Assembly: GCA_964530165.1 (NCBI GenBank)
Contig: CAZGYE010000341.1
Span: forward strand, 1-5,723
From: CAZGYE01 sp964530165
Lineage (GTDB): Bacteria; Planctomycetota; Planctomycetia; Planctomycetales; Planctomycetaceae
Direction: 5' to 3'
Length of the DNA stretch: 5,723 nucleotides
Positions within the stretch are counted from its first letter, which is position 1. Each line of letters starts with the position of its first letter. The translations under genes and the position numbers were made by a program. Below are positions 1 to 5,723 of the stretch, piece by piece. Under the pieces are notes generated by a model, which did no database searches, was not told where the DNA came from, and saw nothing but the letters and a program-made list of their open reading frames with translations.

Positions 1-1
1 G

Positions 2-361
2 TATCTTCGCAAACAGGTGAACTTTCCCGTGCGTTGCCCGCCGCGGAAAGACGCCGGGTTCCTGGTCGCCGGAGCTGGAGTCTGTCGACTGGGCGACAGC
101 CAAGCGGCTTATCTGCTGGGCAGCGTCGGCGGCAAGCCGGTCTCCATCTTCATCCTGCCGCGAGAGAATCTGGTACGTTTCCCGCATCAGTATGCGGCCG
201 TTCGCCGTGAAGGAACCCACCAGTGTCGCGAAGGGGTGTACGAAATGGTGATGGCCGAGATCGACCGCACCGTGGTCCTAGTCATCGGTCAGGGCGGCGC
301 CGAAGGTCTGCTACGCGTGTTGAACGCCTACGGCACCTATCCGGAATCACATCGTAGTTAG
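2..361 (+). CDS. C-terminal part of a putative anti-sigma-like membrane protein (5' truncated)
   Basis: The reading frame is open from base 2 to a TAG at 359-361, giving 119 residues. The true start lies upstream of the window; the in-frame GTG at 17 has no convincing ribosome binding site and cuts into a conserved-looking stretch. The fragment begins YLRKQVNFPV, then has Cys-Pro-Pro, a Gly-rich strand pattern (GFLVAGAGVCRLGDSQAAYLLGS), a predicted beta strand (PVSIFILPRE), and a C-terminal CREGVYEMVMAEIDRTVVLVIG segment. This order resembles the extracytoplasmic C-terminal domain of membrane anti-sigma factors with an N-terminal zinc finger. There, a compact beta domain ends in a 'G-x-x-Y-x-x-V' strand followed by a short helix. 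The zinc-finger and membrane segments would be in the missing part, so the assignment rests on fold-like resemblance only. A conserved planctomycete protein of unknown function is the main alternative. Three cysteines are visible. The repeat-rich spacer after it suggests it is not in the same operon as the pump genes. Confidence 0.5.
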   Translation, partial: YLRKQVNFPVRCPPRKDAGFLVAGAGVCRLGDSQAAYLLGSVGGKPVSIFILPRENLVRFPHQYAAVRREGTHQCREGVYEMVMAEIDRTVVLVIGQGGAEGLLRVLNAYGTYPESHRS

Positions 362-397
362 CGATCAGCGGTTGGTGGTTAGTGATTAGTCAGCAGT
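356..397 (+). repeat. Degenerate 7-nt tandem repeats overlapping the upstream stop codon
   Basis: Six consecutive 7-nt units can be read: AGTTAGC (356-362), GATCAGC (363-369), GGTTGGT (370-376), GGTTAGT (377-383), GATTAGT (384-390) and CAGCAGT (391-397). The consensus is about GRTTAGT. The TAG stop of the upstream gene (359-361) lies inside the first unit, so the array begins at the very end of the coding region. Degenerate heptamer arrays are known as non-coding repeats in several bacterial groups. No function can be read here. Confidence 0.5.
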
Positions 398-411
398 TTC
401 CAAGAGCCTCT

Positions 412-492
412 AAGAAAAATGGGCGAGCGGGGGGCGTCAGCCCCCTGGTTGTTGGAACAGCCGGCTTACACCGGCCGCTCGCCGTTCTTTTT
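412..492. terminator. Possible bidirectional rho-independent terminator formed by the inverted repeat
   Basis: The GC-rich cloverleaf is followed by a T-rich run (TTCTTTTT, 485-492) on the + strand. It is preceded by an A-rich run (AAGAAAAA, 412-419), which reads as a T-run on the - strand. A GC-rich stem with a T-tract on both sides is what a bidirectional intrinsic terminator needs. On the + strand it would end transcription from the upstream gene. The distance to the permease start (45 nt from 492 to 537) leaves little room for a promoter, so readthrough or a different role is also possible. Confidence 0.4.
421..484 (+). repeat. Cloverleaf-like inverted-repeat element
   Basis: A perfect 9-bp outer stem is formed by GGCGAGCGG (422-430) and CCGCTCGCC (475-483). 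Inside it sit two small hairpins. One is GGGGC (431-435) with GCCCC (440-444) and loop GTCA. The other is CCGG (461-464) with CCGG (471-474) and loop CTTACA. Together they make a three-way junction in either RNA or single-stranded DNA. The compact symmetric design suggests a dispersed REP-like element. I believe similar GC-rich elements are common between planctomycete genes, but that is from memory and copy number cannot be seen in this window. Confidence 0.6.
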
Positions 493-520
493 GTTAGATG
501 CTCCAAGAACTTTTCGAGCT

Positions 521-526
521 AGAAAG
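521..526 (+). promoter_or_regulatory. Weak ribosome binding site supporting the permease start at 537
   Basis: AGAAAG lies 10 nt before the ATG at 537. It is a poor match to AGGAGG, but the alternative ATG at 498 has only a T-rich sequence in front of it (the T-tract of the inverted repeat). Confidence 0.25.
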
Positions 527-536
527 ACCGGTTCGC

Positions 537-3500
537 ATGATTCGTACCGCACTGAAGAATCCGTATCTCGTCGTCGTGCTGGTGCTGATGGTCGTCGTCA
601 TCGGGGGCATGAGCCTGGTGCGGATTCCCGCCGACTTGCTGCCGACCTTCAAGACGTCGGCCGCCCAGATCGTCTGCTTTTATCCCGGAATGCCCCCGGA
701 AGTGATGGAACAAGACATCATGAGCCGGCTGCAGCGCTGGACCGGTCAATCGTCGGGCATCGAGCACCAAGAGGCCAAAGCGATGCAGGGCGTCTGTGTG
801 GTGAAAGATTTCTTTCACCCGGAGGTCACGCCGGCCGAGGCGATCAGCCAAGTCAGCATGTACGCCATGAGCGATTTGTTCTACCTGCCGCCCGGCACGA
901 TTCCGCCGATGGTCATGCCGTTCGATCCGACCGCCAGCGTCCCGCTGTGTCTGGTATCGGTCTCCAATCCGGACATGAACGATTCGGAGCTTTACGACGT
1001 CGCCTACAAGAACCTGCGGAACAACCTGCAGTCGATTTCCGGCGTGATCGCACCGGCAGTCTACGGCGGGACGTTGCGCCGAATTCTCGCGTATGTCAAA
1101 CCCGAAAAGCTGCGCGCCTACAACCTCTCGATCATGGACGTACACGCGGCCCTGAGACAGCAAAATGTTCTGATTCCCGCCGGCAGCGCGAAGATCCAGA
1201 ACACGGAGTTCTATATTTACACCAACGCCATCCCGGACAGAGTCGCCCTGCTGAACGACGCGCCGATCAAAATGGGCCCCGACGGACAACCGATTCTGTT
1301 TCGCGACGTCGGTGAAGTGCAGGACACCAAGCAGATTCAGACAAACATCGTGCGGGTCAACGGACGGCCGCTGGTATACGTCCCCGTTTACCGCCAGCCG
1401 GGATCGAACACCATCGAGATCGTCGACCGCATCCACGGCAAGCTGGACGAGATACTGAACCGGCTGAAGGAAGAGCGCCGCCGGCCCGACGGCTCCGACG
1501 ATCCCAAGATGAAGAACCTGACGCTCAACGTGGTGATGGACCAGTCGGTCAAGGTCCGGGAGAGTATTGATGCATTGCGCATCGCCGCGATTCTGGGGGC
1601 GGTCTTTGCCGGGCTGGTCGTCCTGGTGTTTTTGCGGAATTGGCGGTCGACGCTCATCACGTTTCTCGCAATCCCCATCTCGGTGTTGACTTCACTGATC
1701 GGTCTGTACTTCACGGGGAACACGATCAACGCCATGACGCTGGGCGGACTGGCGTTGGCGGTCGGCATTCTGGTCGATCAGGCGATCGTCGTCATCGACA
1801 ACATCGAACGCCACGTGCACATGGACAAAGGCCCTTTGCAGGCCGCTTGGGAAGGAACCCGCGAAGTGGCGGTCCCGCTGTTTGTTTCCATGGTGACCTT
1901 TATCGTCGTCTTCTTTCCGGTGCTCTTTCTGTCCGGTCTGGCGAAATACCTGTTCGCGCCGTTGGCGCTGGCTGTGATGTTTGCCGTGATCGCGTCATAC
2001 CTGATTGCCGTCTTCTTCGTCCCCGTCGCCGCCGCGAAGTTAATGGGCCGCAGAGAAGTTGAGAGGCGAGAGTCGAGGGTTGAGGATTCCGGCAACTCTA
2101 CTCAACCAAACGGTTGGTTGATTCGCGGTTATCGTGTCTTACTGCTCGGAGCTTTAGGGCGGAAACGGACCGTCGTCGTGACTGCGGTCGCGTTGTTCAT
2201 CGGTTCGTTGCTGCTGATGCCCTTCACCGGCCGCGAGCTGTTCCCACCGGTCGATGCCGGCCAGTTCACCATTTACGTGCGCGCACCATCGGGAACCAAA
2301 CTGGAGCGATCCGAACAGATTATCAAGCAGATCGAAAACGCACTGGTCGATGAAATCGGCGATCCGGCCCCGGATAACCCCTCGGCACAGACGGTCTATC
2401 CGATTACGAAGGAGAAATACGCCGGCGGAGACGACCGGACCTTGAGCGCGCAGGAAGTCGCGAGAGCCAAGGCCGACTCCAATTGCCAAATACTGATCTC
2501 CAACATCGGCGTTCTGATGGATTGGCCGGCCGCCTACACCCCCAACACCGGGGCGATGGACTCGTTCATCCTGGTGCAGCTCGCCGGGAAGAAGAACACG
2601 CCGGACGTGTTCGAGTACGTGACCCGCCTGCGCAAACGGCTGAACGAAGAATTCCCCGACGTCGAATTCGCATTCGATACAGGCGGCATCCTGACGGCCG
2701 CCTTGAACATGGGCGAGCCGTCGCCGATTCACTTGCAGATCGCCGGCTACACACTGAAAACTGCGCACAAAATCGCCGACCAACTGGTCGCAGCCATCCA
2801 GCGCGTGCCCGGCGCCACCGACGTGCGGATCGCGCAGCGGATCGATTATCCGATGATCGAGGTCGAAATCGATCGCATCGCTGCCGCCGATCGGGGCCTG
2901 ACGCCCGAAGCGGTGATGAAGGCCCTGGTCAGCTCGACCAACAGCTCGATCAACTTCGACCCGGCGTTCTGGATCGATCCGAAAAACGGGAATCACTACT
3001 TCCTGGGAACGCAGTATTACGAAGAAGATATCGACTCGCTCGATACGCTGCTCTACATCCCGGTCAAGAGCAACGAAGACGGCACGCTCGTCACCCTGCA
3101 GGACGTTGCCAAACTCATCACGAACAAGAAGGTGCCGGCGGTCATCAACCACCGCAACATTACCCGTGTGACCGACGTGTTCGCCAACGTCGAGACGAGA
3201 TACGACCTGGGGTCGGTCGTCGCCAACATCGAACGCGAACTGACCAATCCGGAGAACCCGCTTGAGCTCTCCCCCATGAAGGATTCCCGCAGCGCGGCGG
3301 CCCGCTATCCGGAATGGTTCCAGGGGCTGCTGGCGAGTGCCGGGCTGAACAGGCCGACCAAGTATGCCGTCGGTGGGAAAGGCTACAAGGGATTCACGCT
3401 GGAAACGCAAGGCGAGATCCGCTCGATGCGAGACTCGTTCGTCGACTTCGCTCTGGGGTTGGCGCTGGCCACGATTCTCGTCTATCTGGTGATGGTCGGG

Positions 3501-3974
3501 CAATTTCGTTCGTTTCTCGACCCGGCGATCGTGCTGGTCACGGTGCCGTTGGGTTTTGTCGGCGTGGCGCTGATTTTGTTCCTGACCGGGACGCGTCTGA
3601 ACATCCAGTCGTTTATGGGAATCATCATGATGATCGGCATTGTGGTGGAGTACACCATCGTGCTGCTGGACTTCGCCAATCACCGGCTCTCAGAAGGCGT
3701 CAGCGTGAACGAGGCGATCGTCGACGCGGCCATGGTGCGGTTTCGGCCGATTCTGATGACCTCAATCACCACGATTCTCGCGTTGACGCCGATGGCCTTC
3801 CCAGCAGTCTTCGGCGGTCTCTCCGGAGGCGAAGCCGACGTTCCCTTGGCCCGGGCCATCGTCGGCGGAGTCATTGCCGCCACCTTGCTGCCGAAATTCG
3901 TCGTCCCCTGTTTGTACGTGATGTTCAAACGACCGCCGAAAGCGGCCTTAGAAATAGAACCCGGTTGGGAGTAA
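537..3974 (+). CDS. RND-family efflux transporter permease (AcrB/HAE-1-like)
   Basis: This is an inner-membrane, proton-driven efflux permease of 1145 aa; AcrB has about 1050. Numbered from ATG 537, it has TM1 at ~10-28, a periplasmic porter region, TM2 at ~349-366, TM3 ~372-391, TM4 ~401-421, TM5 ~446-466, TM6 ~474-497, a cytoplasmic linker ~506-527, TM7 ~545-562, a second porter region, and TM8-TM12 at ~971-1130. Family hallmarks include RIPADLLPTF after TM1, GILVDQAIVVIDNIER in TM4 and RFRPILMTS in TM11. Of the AcrB relay residues, D407, R971 and T978 match D414, R1068 and T1075. D408 is replaced by Q415 and K940 by E1038. I chose 537 because the protein then begins MIRTALKNPYLVVV, the usual RND N-terminus; the in-frame ATG at 498 would add 13 residues. 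The linker is encoded by heptad repeats (2057-2121). The adaptor gene follows 189 nt downstream. Substrate is unknown; drug/hydrophobe export is the family default. The family call is secure. Confidence 0.95.
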   Translation: MIRTALKNPYLVVVLVLMVVVIGGMSLVRIPADLLPTFKTSAAQIVCFYPGMPPEVMEQDIMSRLQRWTGQSSGIEHQEAKAMQGVCVVKDFFHPEVTPAEAISQVSMYAMSDLFYLPPGTIPPMVMPFDPTASVPLCLVSVSNPDMNDSELYDVAYKNLRNNLQSISGVIAPAVYGGTLRRILAYVKPEKLRAYNLSIMDVHAALRQQNVLIPAGSAKIQNTEFYIYTNAIPDRVALLNDAPIKMGPDGQPILFRDVGEVQDTKQIQTNIVRVNGRPLVYVPVYRQPGSNTIEIVDRIHGKLDEILNRLKEERRRPDGSDDPKMKNLTLNVVMDQSVKVRESIDALRIAAILGAVFAGLVVLVFLRNWRSTLITFLAIPISVLTSLIGLYFTGNTINAMTLGGLALAVGILVDQAIVVIDNIERHVHMDKGPLQAAWEGTREVAVPLFVSMVTFIVVFFPVLFLSGLAKYLFAPLALAVMFAVIASYLIAVFFVPVAAAKLMGRREVERRESRVEDSGNSTQPNGWLIRGYRVLLLGALGRKRTVVVTAVALFIGSLLLMPFTGRELFPPVDAGQFTIYVRAPSGTKLERSEQIIKQIENALVDEIGDPAPDNPSAQTVYPITKEKYAGGDDRTLSAQEVARAKADSNCQILISNIGVLMDWPAAYTPNTGAMDSFILVQLAGKKNTPDVFEYVTRLRKRLNEEFPDVEFAFDTGGILTAALNMGEPSPIHLQIAGYTLKTAHKIADQLVAAIQRVPGATDVRIAQRIDYPMIEVEIDRIAAADRGLTPEAVMKALVSSTNSSINFDPAFWIDPKNGNHYFLGTQYYEEDIDSLDTLLYIPVKSNEDGTLVTLQDVAKLITNKKVPAVINHRNITRVTDVFANVETRYDLGSVVANIERELTNPENPLELSPMKDSRSAAARYPEWFQGLLASAGLNRPTKYAVGGKGYKGFTLETQGEIRSMRDSFVDFALGLALATILVYLVMVGQFRSFLDPAIVLVTVPLGFVGVALILFLTGTRLNIQSFMGIIMMIGIVVEYTIVLLDFANHRLSEGVSVNEAIVDAAMVRFRPILMTSITTILALTPMAFPAVFGGLSGGEADVPLARAIVGGVIAATLLPKFVVPCLYVMFKRPPKAALEIEPGWE
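2057..2121 (+). repeat. Heptad repeats plus hairpin inside the permease gene
   Basis: Four tandem 7-nt units lie inside the coding region: AGTTGAG (2057-2063), AGGCGAG (2064-2070), AGTCGAG (2071-2077) and GGTTGAG (2078-2084), consensus RGTYGAG. The last unit is reverse-complemented by CTCAACC at 2101-2107. Next comes a perfect 8-bp hairpin, TCAACCAA (2102-2109) with TTGGTTGA (2114-2121) and loop ACGG. The segment encodes the polar cytoplasmic linker between TM6 and TM7 (E-V-E-R-R-E-S-R-V-E-D and onward), where insertion is tolerable. It looks like a repeat element absorbed in frame. Confidence 0.6.
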
Positions 3975-4011
3975 AAGTTGTGTAGTTCCAAATTTCGGTC
4001 ACAATGTTGTG

Positions 4012-4089
4012 GGGTGGCCGGGTCTGACCAACGGGAAGGCCCGGAATTCGTGGATCTGGGCCATCGCTTTCGCTTTGACCCAGCCACCC
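4012..4089 (+). repeat. Nested inverted-repeat element between permease and adaptor genes
   Basis: The outer arms are GGGTGGCCGGGTC (4012-4024) and GACCCAGCCACCC (4077-4089). They pair over 13 positions with one C-A mismatch (4019/4082), which becomes a G-T wobble on the opposite strand. An inner hairpin pairs GGCCCGGA (4038-4045) with TCTGGGCC (4055-4062), with one G-T wobble and a 9-nt loop. No T-tract follows, so it is not a typical intrinsic terminator. It occupies most of the 189-nt gap between the two pump genes and looks like a dispersed repeat. The rest of the gap (3975-4011 and 4090-4150) shows no clear promoter. Confidence 0.55.
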
Positions 4090-4150
4090 ACCGCTATTCG
4101 TAGCCGTTCGGCGTAGAAAACACTCGGTTCCCCAACCGCTGTCAAACTCT

Positions 4151-4154
4151 GGAG
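4151..4154 (+). promoter_or_regulatory. Ribosome binding site of the adaptor gene
   Basis: GGAG lies 9 nt before the ATG at 4164. This supports that start, which also places a complete lipoprotein signal peptide at the N-terminus. Confidence 0.6.
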
Positions 4155-4163
4155 CCTGAAACA

Positions 4164-5564
4164 ATGCGAACTTTCGCGCTGGAACGCTTTTTCACGATTG
4201 CAGCCCTGGTGCTGCTGCTCGGCGGTTGCGGGCCGTCTGCGGTGTTAGAAGAGGACCCTCCGCCGAAGGCCGGCACAGCTTCTTCTTCCGGCTCGCCCGC
4301 TTTGGAAACTGACACAGTCTCGGGACAACCTTACGTGGAGAAGGTTGATTTGCCGGGCGCGTCGGTGCATGGTTTCGAGACGACGCAGCTTTTGGCGAAA
4401 CTCGGCGGCTATGTCGGCGAGATCAAGAAGGCCGGCGATGAAGAAATCGACATTGGAGCCCTCGTGGAAAAGGGAGACGCGCTGGCGCTGCTGGACGTTC
4501 CGGAAATGGCGGATGAACTGGCCGAGAAGCAGGCCCTTCTCAGGCAGGCAATCAGTGAAACCGCACAGGCCCAAGCGGCCATCAAGCAGGCGCTCGCCGA
4601 GTTGGAGAAACGAAAAGCACAAGTCGGCCAGGCCGAAGCCGGGCGGCAGGAAAAACGAGCGCTGTTGAATCTGCGTCAGGCGGCGTATCGGCGAATCGCA
4701 CGGCTGGTCGCGCAGGGGGCCGTCGGTACGGAAAACCTGGATGAGGCCAAGTTCGCCCTCGACGCTGCCGAATCGTCGTTGGTCAGTGTCCAAGCCAACG
4801 TCACGGCGGCAAAAGCTGAAGTTTCCGTCGCCGAAGAAAATGTGACCAAAGCCAAGCTCGACAAACAAAGCGCCGAGGCACGCGTTCACGTCGCCGAGGC
4901 GGCTGCCGCACGAATCCGAACGCTCACAGACTATGCGACCATCCGGGCGCCGTATGCGGGCATCATTACGAAGCGTTTTGTCGACCACGGCGCTTTCGTC
5001 CGTCCGGCGACGAGCAATTCCGGAGCGATGCCTCTGTTCGAAATCACGAGGATTGACAAGGTGCGAGTGGTTGTCTCTGCACCCAACGTGAAAACAACCA
5101 GAATCCGCGTGGGCCAGAAGGTGCGCTTCCACGGGATCGGCGGACTGCCCGGAGTCGTGGTGGAGGGAACGGTGGCCCGCTCGGCGATTGCGCTGGACGA
5201 AAACTCGCGGATGATGCGGATCGAAATCCATTTCAAGAACCCCGTCGTGGATGCGGAAACTGACGAGCAGATTGTGCTGAAGCCGGGGATGTTCGGCACC
5301 GCGACGGTCACACTCAACTCGTGGTCGGGAGACAACTTGCTGCCGGTCGTCCCGGCCTCGGCGGTCGCCAGCACACCGAGCGGTCATTCGTACGTGATCG
5401 TCCTCGACGATGAAGCACGAACTCATCAGCGCCGGATCGAGATGGCCTTTAACGATGCCGTTCACGTTGGAATAAGCAAGGGTGTTAAAATAGGAGAAGT
5501 TGTCGTCCTCAAGAACACCGCTGAATTAGTGGACAGCGGCAAGTTCTCCCTGAAATCACCCTAG
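4164..5564 (+). CDS. RND efflux periplasmic adaptor lipoprotein (HlyD/MFP family)
   Basis: This 466-aa protein would link the inner-membrane permease to an outer-membrane channel. Residues 1-21 form a lipoprotein signal peptide (Arg-2, Arg-8, hydrophobic core) ending in the lipobox LGGC, with Cys-22 as the predicted lipidated residue. A Pro/Ser-rich spacer (~25-50) follows. Next is the first half of the lipoyl-like domain (LLAKLGGYVGEI to LALLDVPEM, ~70-115). Then come a long Ala/Glu-rich coiled-coil hairpin (~114-181 and ~190-251), the second lipoyl half (YATIRAPYAGIITKRFVDHG, from 257), a beta-barrel domain (~276-360) and a membrane-proximal C-terminal domain. The hairpin tip is RIARLVAQGAVGTENLD. 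Aligned with the AcrA tip motif R-L-S that contacts TolC, R177 and L181 are kept but the Ser position is Gly-188 (Thr-189 adjacent). The gene follows its likely partner permease by 189 nt. No outer-membrane factor follows within the window. Family call secure, substrate unknown. Confidence 0.93.
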   Translation: MRTFALERFFTIAALVLLLGGCGPSAVLEEDPPPKAGTASSSGSPALETDTVSGQPYVEKVDLPGASVHGFETTQLLAKLGGYVGEIKKAGDEEIDIGALVEKGDALALLDVPEMADELAEKQALLRQAISETAQAQAAIKQALAELEKRKAQVGQAEAGRQEKRALLNLRQAAYRRIARLVAQGAVGTENLDEAKFALDAAESSLVSVQANVTAAKAEVSVAEENVTKAKLDKQSAEARVHVAEAAAARIRTLTDYATIRAPYAGIITKRFVDHGAFVRPATSNSGAMPLFEITRIDKVRVVVSAPNVKTTRIRVGQKVRFHGIGGLPGVVVEGTVARSAIALDENSRMMRIEIHFKNPVVDAETDEQIVLKPGMFGTATVTLNSWSGDNLLPVVPASAVASTPSGHSYVIVLDDEARTHQRRIEMAFNDAVHVGISKGVKIGEVVVLKNTAELVDSGKFSLKSP

Positions 5565-5590
5565 AAAGCCAATACTCTCCAGGCAGAATT

Positions 5591-5608
5591 GTCGATACAG
5601 TCGATACA
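5591..5608 (+). repeat. Perfect 9-nt tandem duplication
   Basis: GTCGATACA occurs twice back to back (5591-5599 and 5600-5608), 27 nt after the adaptor stop codon. It could be an operator-like site or slippage product. Nothing else in the window repeats it. Confidence 0.5.
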
Positions 5609-5624
5609 ATCCGTCACGTTGACC

Positions 5625-5632
5625 AAGGAAGG
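5625..5632 (+). promoter_or_regulatory. Strong Shine-Dalgarno-like sequence before a tiny ORF
   Basis: AAGGAAGG ends 9 nt before the ATG at 5642, a good position for a ribosome binding site. It is the best Shine-Dalgarno match I noticed in the window. Confidence 0.35.
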
Positions 5633-5641
5633 TCTCGATTG

Positions 5642-5680
5642 ATGTCGCTTACTCGTCCTTCTGCTTTCGTAACTGTTTAG
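5642..5680 (+). CDS. Possible 12-residue leader peptide or tiny ORF
   Basis: ATG 5642 to TAG 5678-5680 encodes MSLTRPSAFVTV. It follows a well-placed AAGGAAGG. No gene long enough to annotate begins before the window ends, so it may be a leader peptide upstream of a gene outside the window. It may also be the remnant of a gene start or chance. There is no run of regulatory codons that would point to classic attenuation. Low confidence. Confidence 0.2.
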   Translation: MSLTRPSAFVTV

Positions 5681-5695
5681 CCAAATGCAGTGATG

Positions 5696-5723
5696 AGGAA
5701 ATTAGGAATTCAGGAAGACAGGA
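5696..5723 (+). repeat. 8-nt periodic AGGAA tract at the window edge
   Basis: AGGAA starts at 5696, 5704 and 5712, and AGGA starts at 5720, where the window ends. The spacing is exactly 8 nt each time. It may be a short degenerate repeat array cut by the window edge. An open ATG at 5693 runs to the end but cannot be judged from ten codons. Confidence 0.4.

Noticed and set aside
356..397. CRISPR-like array
   Set aside because: The units are 7 nt, contiguous and degenerate with no spacers.
421..484. tRNA gene, because of the cloverleaf shape
   Set aside because: Only two inner arms are present, there is no anticodon arm or T-loop consensus, and the length (64 nt) is too short.
498..536. Upstream ATG at 498 as the permease start
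   Set aside because: Not excluded, but it has no ribosome binding site, sits directly behind the T-tract, and adds 13 residues not typical of RND N-termini.
419..1315. 298-aa + strand open frame overlapping the start of the permease
   Set aside because: It runs out of frame through the permease coding region, its first part is the inverted-repeat element, and the product is Arg-rich without any domain pattern.
2154..3683. Long 509-aa open frame on the - strand within the permease gene
   Set aside because: It lies wholly antisense to a clear RND coding region, its product is rich in Arg, Asp, His and Gln with no recognisable domain, and GC-rich genes commonly give such antisense open frames.
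3978..4005. Promoter-like pair TTGTGT and CACAAT with a 16-nt spacer before the adaptor
   Set aside because: Both boxes are weak matches and the inverted repeat would follow directly; chance occurrence is likely.
4245..5465. 406-aa open frame on the - strand within the adaptor gene
   Set aside because: Antisense to a well-supported MFP gene, with low-complexity Arg/Asp/Phe-rich product and no family resemblance.

Overview
The window looks like a stretch of a planctomycete chromosome. I infer this from the GC-rich coding sequence, the style of the three genes, and the short structured and heptad-type repeats between them. No 16S rRNA or other marker is present, so the assignment is an inference. 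All genes read on the + strand.

Layout: positions 2-361 hold the 3' end of a gene whose start lies outside the window. Its product resembles the C-terminal, extracytoplasmic part of a membrane anti-sigma-like protein. The stop codon runs into a short array of degenerate 7-nt repeats (356-397). A compact cloverleaf-like inverted repeat follows (421-484), flanked by an A-tract and a T-tract, so it could serve as a terminator. Next is a long RND-family inner-membrane efflux permease (537-3974, possibly starting at 498). A 189-nt gap follows, which holds a second, different nested inverted repeat (4012-4089). The gap leads to a lipoprotein periplasmic adaptor of the HlyD/MFP family (4164-5564). 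The last 159 nt contain a 9-nt tandem duplication, a 12-residue ORF behind a strong Shine-Dalgarno sequence, and an 8-nt-periodic AGGAA tract cut by the window edge.

How the genes work together: the permease and adaptor would form the inner-membrane and periplasmic parts of a tripartite efflux pump. The order is permease then adaptor, the reverse of acrAB/mexAB, and no outer-membrane TolC-type channel is in the window. The substrate cannot be read from the sequence.

The most notable points are two. First, the permease has an altered proton relay: the usual Asp-Asp pair of TM4 is Asp-Gln, and the TM10 Lys is Glu. Second, the cytoplasmic linker between its two halves is encoded by four tandem copies of a 7-nt repeat plus a perfect hairpin, apparently a repeat element absorbed in frame into the gene. 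I found no CRISPR array, tRNA, rRNA, insertion sequence or clearly new multi-gene system.
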